From Sphingomonadales bacterium (GTDB taxonomy: Bacteria; Pseudomonadota; Alphaproteobacteria; Sphingomonadales; Sphingomonadaceae): 64,000 bases of DNA. The notes beneath the pieces are model-generated. The model was not told the DNA's origin, did no database searches, and saw nothing but the letters and a program-made list of their open reading frames with translations. Numbering within the stretch: the stretch's first letter is position 1; every line of letters begins with the position of its first letter. This document shows, piece after piece, positions 42,849 to 52,362 of this stretch. Position numbers and translations under genes: made by a program. The stretch is taken from contig JADJXT010000001.1 in NCBI GenBank assembly GCA_016720115.1, positions 1,240,001 through 1,304,000 of the forward strand, read 5' to 3'.

Positions 42849-43955
42849 CTAACGGGCGCGTTCCTCGTCGAGGAAGGTTGCAACGTCGCCCAGATCGACA
42901 TCCTTCGCAAGAAAGGTCTGACCGATGCCGTTCGCCAGCAGGAAGGGCAGGGTGCCCCCGCTCTTCTTCTTGTCGTGCAGCATATGTTCGACCAGCCGCG
43001 CGCCGCTGGCATCGACATGGGCGGTGCGCAACGTTGTCGGCAGCCTGGCTTTTTCCAGATGTGCGGCGACCCGCTCTGCATCGGTAGCCGGGCAATGGCC
43101 GCGACGCACCGAATAGCGGAAGGCGAGCGCCATGCCGGCAGCCACGCCTTCGCCATGCAGCAGCCTGTCCGAATAGCCGGTTTCTGCCTCCAGCGCATGG
43201 CCGAAAGTGTGCCCGAGATTCAGGAGCGCGCGAGTGCCGGTCAGTTCCTTCTCGTCCGCCGCCACGATCCGCGCCTTGGCTTCGACCGATCGCGCAATTG
43301 CATGGCGTCGTGCATCGGCATCGCCCGCAAGAAAGGCATCGATATGGGCTTCGCACCAGTCGAAAAATTCGGGTGCATCGATCAGGCCATATTTGACGAC
43401 TTCGGCATAGCCTGCTGCCAGATCGCGACGCGGCAAGGTATCGAGCACATCGGGATCGATCAGCACAAGCGCAGGCTGGTGGAACGCGCCGACCAGATTC
43501 TTGCCCGCGCAGCTGTTGATCGCGGTCTTGCCGCCGACGCTGCTGTCGACCTGTGCGAGCAGGGTCGTAGGCACCTGAACGAAATGGCAGCCACGCTTTA
43601 CGACATGCGCGGCAAAACCGGTGATGTCGCCCACCACGCCGCCGCCCAGCGCCACGATATTGTCGCTGCGTTCGACATGTTCGGAAAGCAGCCAGTCGAC
43701 CAGCCGTTCCAACTCGGCCCAGCTCTTGGCGCCTTCGCCTGCGGGCAGCAAATGGGCGGCATAGCCGAGCCCGGCCTCTTGCAACGATGCGGCAAAGCGG
43801 GGCAGCACATGCTGGCCGACATGCGTGTCCGTAACGATCAGCAGCCTCTCGTCGCGTGCAAAGGGCGCGAGCAACGCACCCGCCTTGCCGATCAACCCCT
43901 GTCCGATAAGCACGTCATAAGGCCTGCCTTCAAGACCAACTATAATCCTGTCCAT
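42849..43955 (-). CDS. aroB: 3-dehydroquinate synthase
   Basis: A 368-residue enzyme for the second step of the shikimate pathway. The NAD-binding GGGVVGDITGFAAHV, PTTLLAQVDSSVGGKTAIN, and the zinc-binding LNLGHTFGHALEAE are present. It overlaps the aroK stop by one base (start and stop share an A), so both come from one transcript. Confidence 0.96.
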   Translation of the reverse strand: MDRIIVGLEGRPYDVLIGQGLIGKAGALLAPFARDERLLIVTDTHVGQHVLPRFAASLQEAGLGYAAHLLPAGEGAKSWAELERLVDWLLSEHVERSDNIVALGGGVVGDITGFAAHVVKRGCHFVQVPTTLLAQVDSSVGGKTAINSCAGKNLVGAFHQPALVLIDPDVLDTLPRRDLAAGYAEVVKYGLIDAPEFFDWCEAHIDAFLAGDADARRHAIARSVEAKARIVAADEKELTGTRALLNLGHTFGHALEAETGYSDRLLHGEGVAAGMALAFRYSVRRGHCPATDAERVAAHLEKARLPTTLRTAHVDASGARLVEHMLHDKKKSGGTLPFLLANGIGQTFLAKDVDLGDVATFLDEERAR

Positions 43956-44500
43956 CAGGCCAATGCCTCCAATATCTGGTTCACGGTACGGGCGTGCGGC
44001 CCGGAATCGCTGCGGACATGGATATCCGCCTGTTCGTAAAAGGGCACCCGTTTGGCCATTAATTCGCTCAGCACCGTGCGCGGGTCCTTTCCGACGAGCA
44101 ATGGGCGATTGCTACGCCGCGACACACGTTCAACCAGAACATCGATATCGGCGTCGATCCAGACCGCCAGGCACTGAACCTTTATCAACTGCCGCGTTTC
44201 GTCGTTGATGAAGGCGCCTCCGCCGGTTGCAATCACCTTTGGGCCTTCCGCGATCAGGCGTGCGATTACGCGCCGCTCACCGTCGCGAAACCCTTCTTCG
44301 CCAAAGCGGTCGAATATCTCGGAAATCGGCATCCCTGCCGCCTTTTCGATTTCCTCGTCGGAATCGACAAATGCCAGGCCGAGTTTTCCGGCCAGCAATT
44401 TCCCGATCGTCGATTTGCCGACACCCATCATGCCGACAAGCACGATGGAACGGTCAAAGCCGTCATTTGTAACAGATGCGGTGTCGGGTCGCGAAGCCAT
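43955..44500 (-). CDS. aroK: Shikimate kinase
   Basis: A 181-residue P-loop kinase: GMMGVGKSTIG, then FVDSDEEIEKAAG with the shikimate-binding Asp, FRDGERRVI, and ATGGGAF. The start is taken at ATG 44500 (MASRPDTASV), which gives a 20-residue leader before the P-loop. It is divergent from a membrane-protein gene across 72 bp. Confidence 0.94.
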   Translation of the reverse strand: MASRPDTASVTNDGFDRSIVLVGMMGVGKSTIGKLLAGKLGLAFVDSDEEIEKAAGMPISEIFDRFGEEGFRDGERRVIARLIAEGPKVIATGGGAFINDETRQLIKVQCLAVWIDADIDVLVERVSRRSNRPLLVGKDPRTVLSELMAKRVPFYEQADIHVRSDSGPHARTVNQILEALA

Positions 44501-44572
44501 TGCGATGGGCGCTATATATCGGCTAACCCTTGCCGCAAAGCCCTTTGCCAAATGGCCGATTGAGGAGGAAAA

Positions 44573-44749
44573 GTGCACGATAAGCCAAATGGCAAGCGCG
44601 TCTGGCTGTTGCTGTTGGTGGCGATTGTGCTTGTCGCGGCGCTGTTTTTCTTCGAATGGCTGGGCAGTGAGCAGCCGCAAACTGTGGTGGAAATTGAAGT
44701 CCAGCCGGGAATCCGGCCCGGCGACGACGGAGCGAGTGGTAAAGACTGA
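44573..44749 (+). CDS. Small single-pass membrane protein (58 aa)
   Basis: A GTG start at 44573 behind GAGGAGG(A)A. The product has a basic N-terminus (MHDKPNGKRVW), one strongly hydrophobic helix (LLLLVAIVLVAALFFFEWLG) and a periplasmic tail rich in Gly/Asp. It is one base before the next gene, so they are surely co-translated. No family is recognised; a role with the following exported protein is likely (inference). Confidence 0.65.
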   Translation: MHDKPNGKRVWLLLLVAIVLVAALFFFEWLGSEQPQTVVEIEVQPGIRPGDDGASGKD

Positions 44750-44750
44750 T

Positions 44751-46583
44751 ATGGCGAAGCAGCGGATTTCGACGCTCCTGTGCGCGACGGCGGGTTTGGC
44801 CGCGCTGGTCTATACCATCCCGGTACTTGGCCAGCAGGGGCCCGAATCATTGTTGCCGCCGGGCTTTAACGATCCGGCTCCGCCGCCAGCCGCGCGGCCC
44901 GCATCGCCGCCCGCATCCGGCTCTTCTCCCGCCCGGCCCGCCGATCCAACCTCTGCTTCGCCTGCGGGCGCCACCGCACTGCCCGGCGCGACCGACGGCG
45001 CCGCAGATACGCCGAGCGATGCGGACGAAGAAGAGGATGACGAAGAGGAAGAGGAAACCGAAGTCCGCTATGACGTTCCGCCTACCGCGCGACGTTCGTT
45101 AAAGGCGGTTGGGTTGTTCACCGATGCTTCGGGCGGATTTCCGGCAGATGCGTTTGGAACAATAGACGGCAAATTCCTGACGCAAGTGGTCCGGCGCACC
45201 AATGGGCCGTTGGCGTCGCGCTGGGGCACGATCATGACACGGCGGCTGCTGGCAAGCCGGACGAATACGCCGCGCGGTGTGAACGGTGCGGACTGGACGG
45301 CGGAACGGGGCTGGCTGTTGCTGCGCATGGGCGATGCGGTTGCAGCGCGGCAGTTGGTCCAGCAGGTCGATCCTGATCGCTACACAAAGCGCCTGTTTCA
45401 GGTGTCGATGCCGATCTTCCTCGCCAATGCCGACCTGTCGGCAATGTGCCCCATTGCAGAGGCCGGCGCGCGCGAAACCAGGGAAGCAACCTGGCGGATG
45501 GCCCAGCCGATCTGCGCGTCGCTGGCAGGCGAGCAGGGCAGGGCAACCGCGCTGATCAATCAGGCACGCGGGCAGGGCTGGATGAAAGGCACCGATCTGC
45601 TGCTTGGGGAAAAGGCGGTGGGCGCCGGTGTGCAGGGCCGCCGATCGGTGAAGATCGAATGGGAAAATGCCAAGGGCTTTTCAACCTGGCGGCACGGCAT
45701 CGGGCAGGCGACCGGTGTGGAGCCGCCCGAGGCGCTCTATGCCGAAGCCGGCCGACAGGTCGATGGCTGGGTCGCGCAATTGCCGACGGCGTCGCTAGCC
45801 ACGCGGATGCGTGCTGTTCCGGGCGCAGCATCGCTCGGCGTGCTGTCCAACCGGGCGCTGGTCGATATTTACAGCGTCGCTTATGAGGATCCCGATGTGC
45901 CTTCCGAATTGAAGGCGCGGGGTGAGCTTTTGCGCACCGCTTATGCTGGGAACGGCAATGCCGCCAAGGTCGGGGCGATGGCTGATTTGTGGGATGGCGC
46001 GTCGACGCCGCGCGATCGCCAGTCGGCGCTTGTACTGACGGCGCGCGCCGCCGCGCTGGTTGCACCCGGCGAAGACCATGCCGGTGAAGCCGACCGGCTG
46101 GTGGCATCGATGCTGTCCGCCGGTTTTGACGAACAGGCTATTCGCTGGGCATCTATCGTCGAAGAAGGATCGCTCGGCTGGGGGTTGCTGGCCTGCGCCT
46201 CGCCGGGGATGCGCGGGACGATCAGCGAAGGCGAGCTTGACGATTTTCGCAGCAACGATGACAGCGCGGATTACCGCAAGTCCAAATTCCTGCTGGCCGG
46301 GCTTGCGGGTCTGGGGCGGGTCGAAACCGGCGCTATTGGCGGCTTTTCGGAAACGCTGGAAACCAATGTCCGCAAGGAAAACTCATGGTCGCGTGCGATA
46401 GCGGCGGCAGCGGCGCGGGGGGAGAGCGGCACCGTCGTCCTGCTTGCGGCGGCTGCGCTTCAGGGCGAAGGCTGGCAGGATATCCCGCCGCACCATCTTT
46501 ACCACATCGTGCGCTCGCTGCGGCAGGTCGGGCTCAACGGCGAAGCCCGGATGATAGCTGCAGAGGCCGTAAGCTGGAGTTGA
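44751..46583 (+). CDS. Exported helical-repeat protein of unknown function
   Basis: A 610-residue protein with a signal peptide (RISTLLCATAGLAALVYTIP, cleavage near VLGQQ). A Pro/Ala-rich linker (about 30-85) and a strongly acidic run (DEEEDDEEEEETE) follow. The remaining 500 residues are Ala-rich helices with no obvious motif, resembling alpha-solenoid repeats. The start ATG 44751 is set by the overlap with the small membrane gene. xerD follows 7 bp later. Confidence 0.75.
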   Translation: MAKQRISTLLCATAGLAALVYTIPVLGQQGPESLLPPGFNDPAPPPAARPASPPASGSSPARPADPTSASPAGATALPGATDGAADTPSDADEEEDDEEEEETEVRYDVPPTARRSLKAVGLFTDASGGFPADAFGTIDGKFLTQVVRRTNGPLASRWGTIMTRRLLASRTNTPRGVNGADWTAERGWLLLRMGDAVAARQLVQQVDPDRYTKRLFQVSMPIFLANADLSAMCPIAEAGARETREATWRMAQPICASLAGEQGRATALINQARGQGWMKGTDLLLGEKAVGAGVQGRRSVKIEWENAKGFSTWRHGIGQATGVEPPEALYAEAGRQVDGWVAQLPTASLATRMRAVPGAASLGVLSNRALVDIYSVAYEDPDVPSELKARGELLRTAYAGNGNAAKVGAMADLWDGASTPRDRQSALVLTARAAALVAPGEDHAGEADRLVASMLSAGFDEQAIRWASIVEEGSLGWGLLACASPGMRGTISEGELDDFRSNDDSADYRKSKFLLAGLAGLGRVETGAIGGFSETLETNVRKENSWSRAIAAAAARGESGTVVLLAAAALQGEGWQDIPPHHLYHIVRSLRQVGLNGEARMIAAEAVSWS

Positions 46584-46590
46584 GGCAGCC

Positions 46591-47529
46591 TTGAACGGCC
46601 AGAACCTGCCGGGCGCCGATGCCGATCTGATCGAGCGCTTTCTGGAAATGCTGGCTGCGGAACGGGGTGTCGCACGCAACACCCTGCTGGCCTATCGTAG
46701 CGATCTTGCGGCTGCTTCGGATATGCTGGGGGGAAAGCTTTCGGCTGCCGGCAAGGATGCGCTGGCGGTGCTGGCTGCGGGCTGGTCGCATCTTGCCAAC
46801 AGTTCGGTGGCCCGAAAAGCTGCCGCTGTGCGCGGCTTTTTCGGATTTCTCGAAGAAGAGGGCTTTCGTCCCGACAATCCGTCTGCGGCGTTGCCGCGAC
46901 CGGTGCAAAGCCGGGCTCTGCCCAAAATACTCGATCTGGACGAGGTGGAGGCGCTGTTCGCGTCTATCGAAGCCCGGCTTTCGAAACCCAAACCGTCGCC
47001 GCTCGATTATCGCCTCGCCGCGCTTGTCGAGCTTTTGTACGGGTCCGGGCTGCGTGCGACGGAACTGGTCGCGTTGCCACGAACATCGATCATCCGCGAC
47101 CGGCCCTATATCATCCTCATTGGCAAGGGTGCCAAGGAACGGCTGGTGCCGATTTCGGACCGCGCGCGGCAGGCCGTTGGTACATGGCATGCCTTTGTGC
47201 CCAGGGAATCGAAATATCTCTTTCCTTCGCGCGCAGCAAAGGCGGCGGGGAAGGGCGATGTTCACATCAGCCGCATCCGGCTGTTTCAGATCATTCGCGA
47301 ACTGGCGGCTGAATCGGGGATCGATCCGGCCAAGGTCAGCCCGCATGTGTTGCGCCATGCCTTTGCCACGCATTTGCTGGCCGGAGGGGCCAATTTGCGC
47401 GCATTGCAGGCGATGCTCGGCCATGCCGATATCGCGACCACGCAAATCTACACCCATGTCGATTCATCGAAGCTGGTCGAACTGGTGAACCAGCGGCACC
47501 CGCTGGCCAAACGCAAGCTCTCTCGTTGA
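46591..47529 (+). CDS. xerD: Site-specific tyrosine recombinase XerD
   Basis: A 312-residue recombinase, partner of XerC at dif. Catalytic residues are R in YGSGLRATELVAL, HVLRHAFATHLLAGG with H-x-x-R, H in LGHADIATTQIYTHV and the nucleophile Y. The C-terminal VELVNQRHPLAKRKL matches XerD. It starts with TTG 46591 behind GGAG. Confidence 0.92.
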   Translation: MNGQNLPGADADLIERFLEMLAAERGVARNTLLAYRSDLAAASDMLGGKLSAAGKDALAVLAAGWSHLANSSVARKAAAVRGFFGFLEEEGFRPDNPSAALPRPVQSRALPKILDLDEVEALFASIEARLSKPKPSPLDYRLAALVELLYGSGLRATELVALPRTSIIRDRPYIILIGKGAKERLVPISDRARQAVGTWHAFVPRESKYLFPSRAAKAAGKGDVHISRIRLFQIIRELAAESGIDPAKVSPHVLRHAFATHLLAGGANLRALQAMLGHADIATTQIYTHVDSSKLVELVNQRHPLAKRKLSR

Positions 47530-47560
47530 CCCCGCCGCCTGCAGGTTCTAACGGCGTCAC

Positions 47561-48508
47561 ATGACAGTCTATCTCGATTTCGAAAAGCCGATTGCCGCGC
47601 TCGAAGCCCGCATCCAGGAATTGGAAGATACGGCGGGTGAAACCGAAATCGATGCCACCAGCGAAATCGGAAAACTGCGGGTGAAGGCCGACAAGCTGCT
47701 CGCCGATACCTATGCGAAGCTGACGCCCTGGCAAAAGACGCAGGTTGCACGCCATCCGGAACGACCGCATTTCAAGCATTTTGTGGCGAACCTGTTCGAC
47801 GATTTCCTGCCGCTGGCGGGCGACCGCGCCTTTGCCGATGATCAGGCGATATTGGGCGGGTTGGCGCGGCTGGGTGACCGGCGCGTCGTCCTGATCGGGC
47901 ATGAAAAGGGCGATGATACCGAAAGCCGCCTGCGCCACAATTTCGGCATGGGCAAACCCGAAGGCTATCGCAAGGCGATCCGCCTGATGGAACTGGCCGA
48001 CCGCTTTGGCCTGCCGGTTATCTCGCTGGTCGATACCTCGGGCGCGTTTCCCGGTGTGCAGGCCGAAGAACGCGGCCAGGCGGAGGCTATTGCCCGTTCG
48101 ACCGAAAAATGCCTGCAACTGGGCGTGCCGATGATTTCGTGCATCGTCGGTGAAGGCGGCTCAGGTGGCGCGGTCGCGCTGGCGGCGGCAGATCGGGTGA
48201 TGATGTTCGAACATGCCGTTTACGCCGTCATTTCGCCGGAGGGCTGTGCCTCGATCCTGTGGCGGACCAATGATCGTGCGGCCGATGCCGCGCAGGCGAT
48301 GAAGGTGACTGCGGCCGATCTGAAATCGCTGGGGGTTATCGATTTGATCGTGCCGGAGCCTGTCGGCGGTGCCCATCGCGATCATGCCGCGGCCTGCGCT
48401 AATCTGGGCAAGGCATTGTCCAAGGCGCTGGGCGAGCTCGAAAAACTCGGCAGCAAGGAAGTGAGGCAGCAACGCCACGCCAAATTCCTGAAGATGGGCC
48501 AGTTTTAA
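47561..48508 (+). CDS. accA: Acetyl-CoA carboxylase carboxyltransferase subunit alpha
   Basis: A 315-residue subunit that with AccD transfers carboxyl from biotin to acetyl-CoA in fatty acid synthesis. The family N-terminus YLDFEKPIAALEARIQELE and the core PVISLVDTSGAFPGVQAEER, ISCIVGEGGSGGAVALAAAD and SPEGCASILWR are all present. Full length. Confidence 0.96.
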   Translation: MTVYLDFEKPIAALEARIQELEDTAGETEIDATSEIGKLRVKADKLLADTYAKLTPWQKTQVARHPERPHFKHFVANLFDDFLPLAGDRAFADDQAILGGLARLGDRRVVLIGHEKGDDTESRLRHNFGMGKPEGYRKAIRLMELADRFGLPVISLVDTSGAFPGVQAEERGQAEAIARSTEKCLQLGVPMISCIVGEGGSGGAVALAAADRVMMFEHAVYAVISPEGCASILWRTNDRAADAAQAMKVTAADLKSLGVIDLIVPEPVGGAHRDHAAACANLGKALSKALGELEKLGSKEVRQQRHAKFLKMGQF

Positions 48509-48590
48509 ACGATCTGATCAATCCGGTTCGTTCCCGCTGCAACTGCAACAATTTACCTGGACTCTCGGGATTGCATGCTAAAGTGCCTGC

Positions 48591-50099
48591 ATGATGAAGG
48601 AGTCTGCCGTGCGTAATAAACTGCTCTTGACCCTTGCGGCCTCGGCACTGGCCGTTGGCGCCGTTTCGACCGATGCTGCGTTTGCAGCCAAATCAAAAAG
48701 CAGCGAACCTCTGCCCTTTTCTTCCAAGGAAAAGGCCAATGGTGCGAAATATCACCCTGAAATCCTGAAGGAATTCGGCGGTGCGTATCAAAGCCCGAAA
48801 ACCGCCTATGTCGAACGTGTGGGCAAGAAAATTGCCCTGCAGTCGGGATTGGCAAACAGCGAGAGCGAGTTCACCGTTACTTTCCTCAATTCCGCCGTGA
48901 ACAACGCCTTCGCCATCGAGGGCGGCTATGTCTATATCACCCGCCAACTTGCGGCCTTGTGCAACAGCGAGGCAGAGATGGCCGGTGTGTTGGGCCACGA
49001 GGTTGGCCATACCGCTGCACGGCACAGCAAGAAGCGGCAAAAGCAGGCGACCATCGCCAATATCCTGGGAACGATCGGCACCATTGGCGGGGCTATTCTG
49101 GGGGACAATGGCGGCCTGGCCGGTGCGCTGGGCGGTGTTGCCCGCGAATATTCCGGCGCGCTGGCGCAGATATTCACGCTCAAATATTCGCGCGGTCAGG
49201 AAGAGCAGGCCGACGATCTGGGGATCAAATATTTGAGCAAGGCAGGCTATGACCCGTCGGCCTTGTCGGCGATGCTCAACTCGCTGGCCTTGCAGACTGC
49301 GGTTGATGCCAAGGTTGCCGGGCTCAACGGTCATTCGGTGCCCGAATGGGCCAGTACCCACCCTGATCCGGCGAAACGCGTCGTTCGTGCCGCAACCAAC
49401 GCCAAAAAATACCCCAAGAGCACGACGCGCAACGCCGATGCGCACCTGAAAGCGATCGACGGGATGTTGTATGACGACGACCCGAAGGAAGGCGTGATCG
49501 AAGGGCAGGAATTTCTCCATCCCGACCTGCGGTTGCGTTTTGCGGTGCCATCGGGTTACGGGATGTCAAACGGCACGCAGGCTGTGACTATCAGCGGCAC
49601 TGGCGGCAAGGCGCTGTTCACCACGCAGGCCTATAGTGGCGATCGCAAGGCCTATGTTGACGCAGCCTTCAAGGCGGTGGTCGGCGATCAGCAACAGGTC
49701 AATTATGGCCAGATCCAGCAGACGACGGTGAACGGCATTCCCGCCTTTTACGCCACCGCAAATGTCCAGACGCAGCAATCCGGCGTCGTGACGCTGACCG
49801 TTTTTGCTTATGAGTGGGCGACAAACCAGGCGTTCCACTTCGTCACCATCGTGCCAGCCAACACAACGCCGTTCACGTCGATGTATGAGAGCGTGGCACG
49901 CCTGACCGACAAGCAAGCGGCCGAAATCAAACCGCGCAAAATCCGTGTTGTTACCGCTGGCCGGTCTGATACGGTTGCATCACTGGCCGGGCGGATGGCG
50001 TACAAGAATTTCCAGACGGAACGCTTTCTGGCACTCAACGGCCTGTCGGCCAACGCGACACTGACGTCGGGCCAGAAAGTGAAAATCGTTATTTACTAA
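48591..50099 (+). CDS. M48-family metalloprotease with LysM-like C-terminus
   Basis: A 502-residue exported protease. After a signal peptide (KLLLTLAASALAVGAVSTDA, cut near AFA) the zinc site is GHEVGHTAARH (H136, E137, H140) with E205 in EEQADDLG as third ligand. Residues 160-185 are Gly-rich and hydrophobic, probably near the membrane. The last 50 residues (VTAGRSDTVASLAGRM ... LTSGQKVKIV) look like a LysM unit that may bind peptidoglycan. BepA/LoiP-like quality control of outer membrane proteins is the likely role. Confidence 0.87.
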   Translation: MMKESAVRNKLLLTLAASALAVGAVSTDAAFAAKSKSSEPLPFSSKEKANGAKYHPEILKEFGGAYQSPKTAYVERVGKKIALQSGLANSESEFTVTFLNSAVNNAFAIEGGYVYITRQLAALCNSEAEMAGVLGHEVGHTAARHSKKRQKQATIANILGTIGTIGGAILGDNGGLAGALGGVAREYSGALAQIFTLKYSRGQEEQADDLGIKYLSKAGYDPSALSAMLNSLALQTAVDAKVAGLNGHSVPEWASTHPDPAKRVVRAATNAKKYPKSTTRNADAHLKAIDGMLYDDDPKEGVIEGQEFLHPDLRLRFAVPSGYGMSNGTQAVTISGTGGKALFTTQAYSGDRKAYVDAAFKAVVGDQQQVNYGQIQQTTVNGIPAFYATANVQTQQSGVVTLTVFAYEWATNQAFHFVTIVPANTTPFTSMYESVARLTDKQAAEIKPRKIRVVTAGRSDTVASLAGRMAYKNFQTERFLALNGLSANATLTSGQKVKIVIY

Positions 50100-50144
50100 G
50101 GGTTAGGCGGGCGTCCTTTTCGTCAAAGGACGCCGCAACCTGGA

Positions 50145-50609
50145 TCAATCGTCGCGCGAAATGCGTTCCTGACGCTCATGGCGTTCCTGCGCTTCGAGGG
50201 TCATTGTGGCAATCGGGCGGGCGCGCAGGCGGGCGAGCGAGATGGGTTCGCCGGTCACCTGACAATAGCCATATTCGCCTTCCTTGATCCGGCGCAGCGC
50301 AGCATCGATTTTGGCAATCAGCTTGCGCTGGCGGTCGCGGGTGCGCAGTTCGATACCCCAGTCGGTTTCGCTCGATGCGCGGTCGTTGAGATCGGGTTCG
50401 CGGATAGGCCCGTCTTGCAGTTGGTTTAGCGTTCCGCGCGATTCATCGAGAATCTCTTTGCGCCATTTGAGCAGTTGCAACTCGAAGAAGCGGAGCTGCT
50501 TTTCGCTCATGAACGGTTCGTCGTCGGACGGCAGGTAATCGGGGTCTAGGTCGCTCTCCAATTCACTGATTTTTTCGGATTTATCTTGCACTTGAGTGCT
50601 TGCATTCAT
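50145..50609 (-). CDS. dksA: RNA polymerase-binding regulator DksA
   Basis: A 154-residue DksA/TraR protein that acts with ppGpp in the secondary channel of RNA polymerase. The coiled coil (FFELQLLKWRKEILDESRGT onward, with DLNDRAS-type tip) and the globular YGYCQVTGEPI are seen. Only one of the four usual zinc cysteines remains, a form common in alphaproteobacteria. The start is ATG 50609. Confidence 0.92.
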   Translation of the reverse strand: MNASTQVQDKSEKISELESDLDPDYLPSDDEPFMSEKQLRFFELQLLKWRKEILDESRGTLNQLQDGPIREPDLNDRASSETDWGIELRTRDRQRKLIAKIDAALRRIKEGEYGYCQVTGEPISLARLRARPIATMTLEAQERHERQERISRDD

Positions 50610-50984
50610 TACGAATTCTCCACCGAAGAACGGCCTGGATGCGGACCGAAAAGCCCGCATTCCCTCTCTTGGCGGGCGCTATAGACGCGGGCCCAAGGCC
50701 ATACAAGCGGCAATTCGATGCTTTCCGATTCGTCTGTGGAAATATCGGTGTGAATCCGGCTATAACTTCGGTTAGGGTTAACTGTTCCAGGTGCAAACAG
50801 TTCCACAACGGGACGTTTCGCCTTTTTACATCGGACAGTATGCGATTTTTTTTGTCGCCGGTATTACAACAGGGTTAATGTAATTGCGGCTTAGGGAGTC
50901 TTCTGCCCAAGTGCGAACACACAGGGCGGGAATCTATCTGTTGCAGATATTTCATCGTCGCATCGACTGAAGAGGTCAGGGAAT
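50610..50984. other. 375-bp divergent promoter region (dksA / surface protein)
   Basis: No gene seen. It contains an inverted pair AACTGTT (50780-50786) / AACAGTT (50796-50802) with 9-bp spacer, AT-rich stretches near 50840-50880, and a short GC hairpin near 50660-50680. Regulatory use is likely but unassigned. Confidence 0.6.
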
Positions 50985-52262
50985 ATGTCAGTACGGATGG
51001 CTTTGGCAAAATTGTGCGCATGCACATGCGGGGGCGCCCTTATCGGCGGTGGAGCCGTGCAGATTGCAGACCAGCCGCCTGCACAGGTCAAGGTGCACAA
51101 GGCCAAGAAGAAGGTGAAGGCGCGCAAGATTGCCCGCCACGCGCCCGTTCGCAAGGTGAAGCGCGTCCGCAAGGTCATCCGCACGACGACAACAACCTGT
51201 GTTCCGCAACCTGTTGCGATTGCGCAGGGCATGCCGATGCCGATACCTTATGCGCCGCTCCCCCCGATGGGTGATGTCGGCAGCAGCGGTGGCGGCGTTC
51301 CCGTCGTCATTGGTGGCGGCTGGGGCGGTGGCTTTGGCGGCGGCTTCTTTGGCGGTTTCTCCGGCGGTGGTGGCGGCAGCAGTGGCGGCACCGTGGTTAT
51401 CTCGTCAACCTCGACCGGTTCGACCAGCACATCTTCGGGCGGATCGGGCGGTTCGAGCACCTCAACCGGCGGTTCCAGCACATCGAGCACTTCGGGCGGC
51501 GTTTCGACCTCTACAGGCGGCGTCAGCACCTCGACCTCGACTGGCGGCGTTTCCACCTCGACTGGCGGGGTGAGCACCTCGACCGGTGGTGTCAGCACCT
51601 CCAGCGGCAATGTCTCGACTTCGTCGGGCAATGTCAGCAGCAGCTCTTCAAGCTCGTCCTCATCGTCGAGCAGCTCATCCTCGTCCAGCTCGTCCTCATC
51701 GTCGGGTTCGTCATCGGGCGGCGGCAGCACGGGCGGCAAGCCGGGCGGCAGCAGCGGTGGCCATGGCAGCAGTGGGGGACATGCAAGCAGCGGTGGACAT
51801 GGCAGTAGCGGCGGGTCGGGCGGCTCATCGGGATCTTCGGGTTCCAGCGGCTCCAGCGGCGGCTCCTCATCGTCGAGCAGCGGTTCTTCGAGTTCGTCTT
51901 CCTCTTCGTCGGGTTCGTCCAGCTCGTCGGGTGGCAGCACGGGCAGCACGGGTGGAACCAGCGGTGGTTCTTCGTCGTCGAGCGGTTCGTCGTCCTCCAG
52001 CTCTTCGAGCAGCTCGTCAGGCGGTTCGTCCAGCTTTGGCGGCAGCACCAGCACTGGTTCTACCGGTTCAAGCAGCTCGTCGTCGAGCAGCAGCTCGTCC
52101 AGCTCCAGTTCGTCGTCCTCGTCGTCGAGCGGCGGCAGTTCGAGCAGCACCGGCGGCACCGACGTTCCGGCCCCGCCAATGGTCCTGCTCTTTGGCGCAG
52201 CCGCGGCAGGCCTCTTCGCCCGTCGCCGCAATGCGAAGAAGAAGCTGTCCAAGGCTGCCTGA
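50985..52262 (+). CDS. Ser/Gly-rich surface protein with PEP-CTERM-like sorting tail
   Basis: A 425-residue protein. A signal-like start (MSVRMALAKLCACTCGGALI) leads to a basic Lys/Arg segment (KVHKAKKKVKARKIARHAP), a Gly-rich part, and some 260 residues made almost only of Ser, Gly and Thr (STSTGGVSTSTGGV-type and poly-Ser runs). The end VPAPPMVLLFGAAAAGLFAR followed by RRNAKKK has the Pro-hydrophobic-Arg pattern of PEP-CTERM sorting signals. Such proteins are anchored or processed by an exosortase, encoded elsewhere if present. Surface or matrix role inferred. Confidence 0.7.
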   Translation: MSVRMALAKLCACTCGGALIGGGAVQIADQPPAQVKVHKAKKKVKARKIARHAPVRKVKRVRKVIRTTTTTCVPQPVAIAQGMPMPIPYAPLPPMGDVGSSGGGVPVVIGGGWGGGFGGGFFGGFSGGGGGSSGGTVVISSTSTGSTSTSSGGSGGSSTSTGGSSTSSTSGGVSTSTGGVSTSTSTGGVSTSTGGVSTSTGGVSTSSGNVSTSSGNVSSSSSSSSSSSSSSSSSSSSSSSGSSSGGGSTGGKPGGSSGGHGSSGGHASSGGHGSSGGSGGSSGSSGSSGSSGGSSSSSSGSSSSSSSSSGSSSSSGGSTGSTGGTSGGSSSSSGSSSSSSSSSSSGGSSSFGGSTSTGSTGSSSSSSSSSSSSSSSSSSSSSGGSSSSTGGTDVPAPPMVLLFGAAAAGLFARRRNAKKKLSKAA

Positions 52263-52289
52263 GGCGCTGCACATACGAAATGTTGAGGG

Positions 52290-52318
52290 GGGCGGCTTTC
52301 GGGCCGCCCTTTTCGTTT
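52290..52318 (+). terminator. Rho-independent terminator
   Basis: The stem GGGCGGC (52290-52296) / GCCGCCC (52303-52309) is followed by TTTTCGTTT. It ends transcription of the Ser/Gly-rich gene and shields serS. Confidence 0.85.
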
Positions 52319-52362
52319 ATGGTGCTTGCACCCGCGCGCGCCGCTCGGCATAGGCCTTGGCC

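Noticed and set aside
50985..52262. CRISPR-like direct repeats in the Ser/Gly region
   Set aside because: Repeats are codon-scale and coding, with no constant repeat or unique spacers. No CRISPR array or cas gene was seen in the window.
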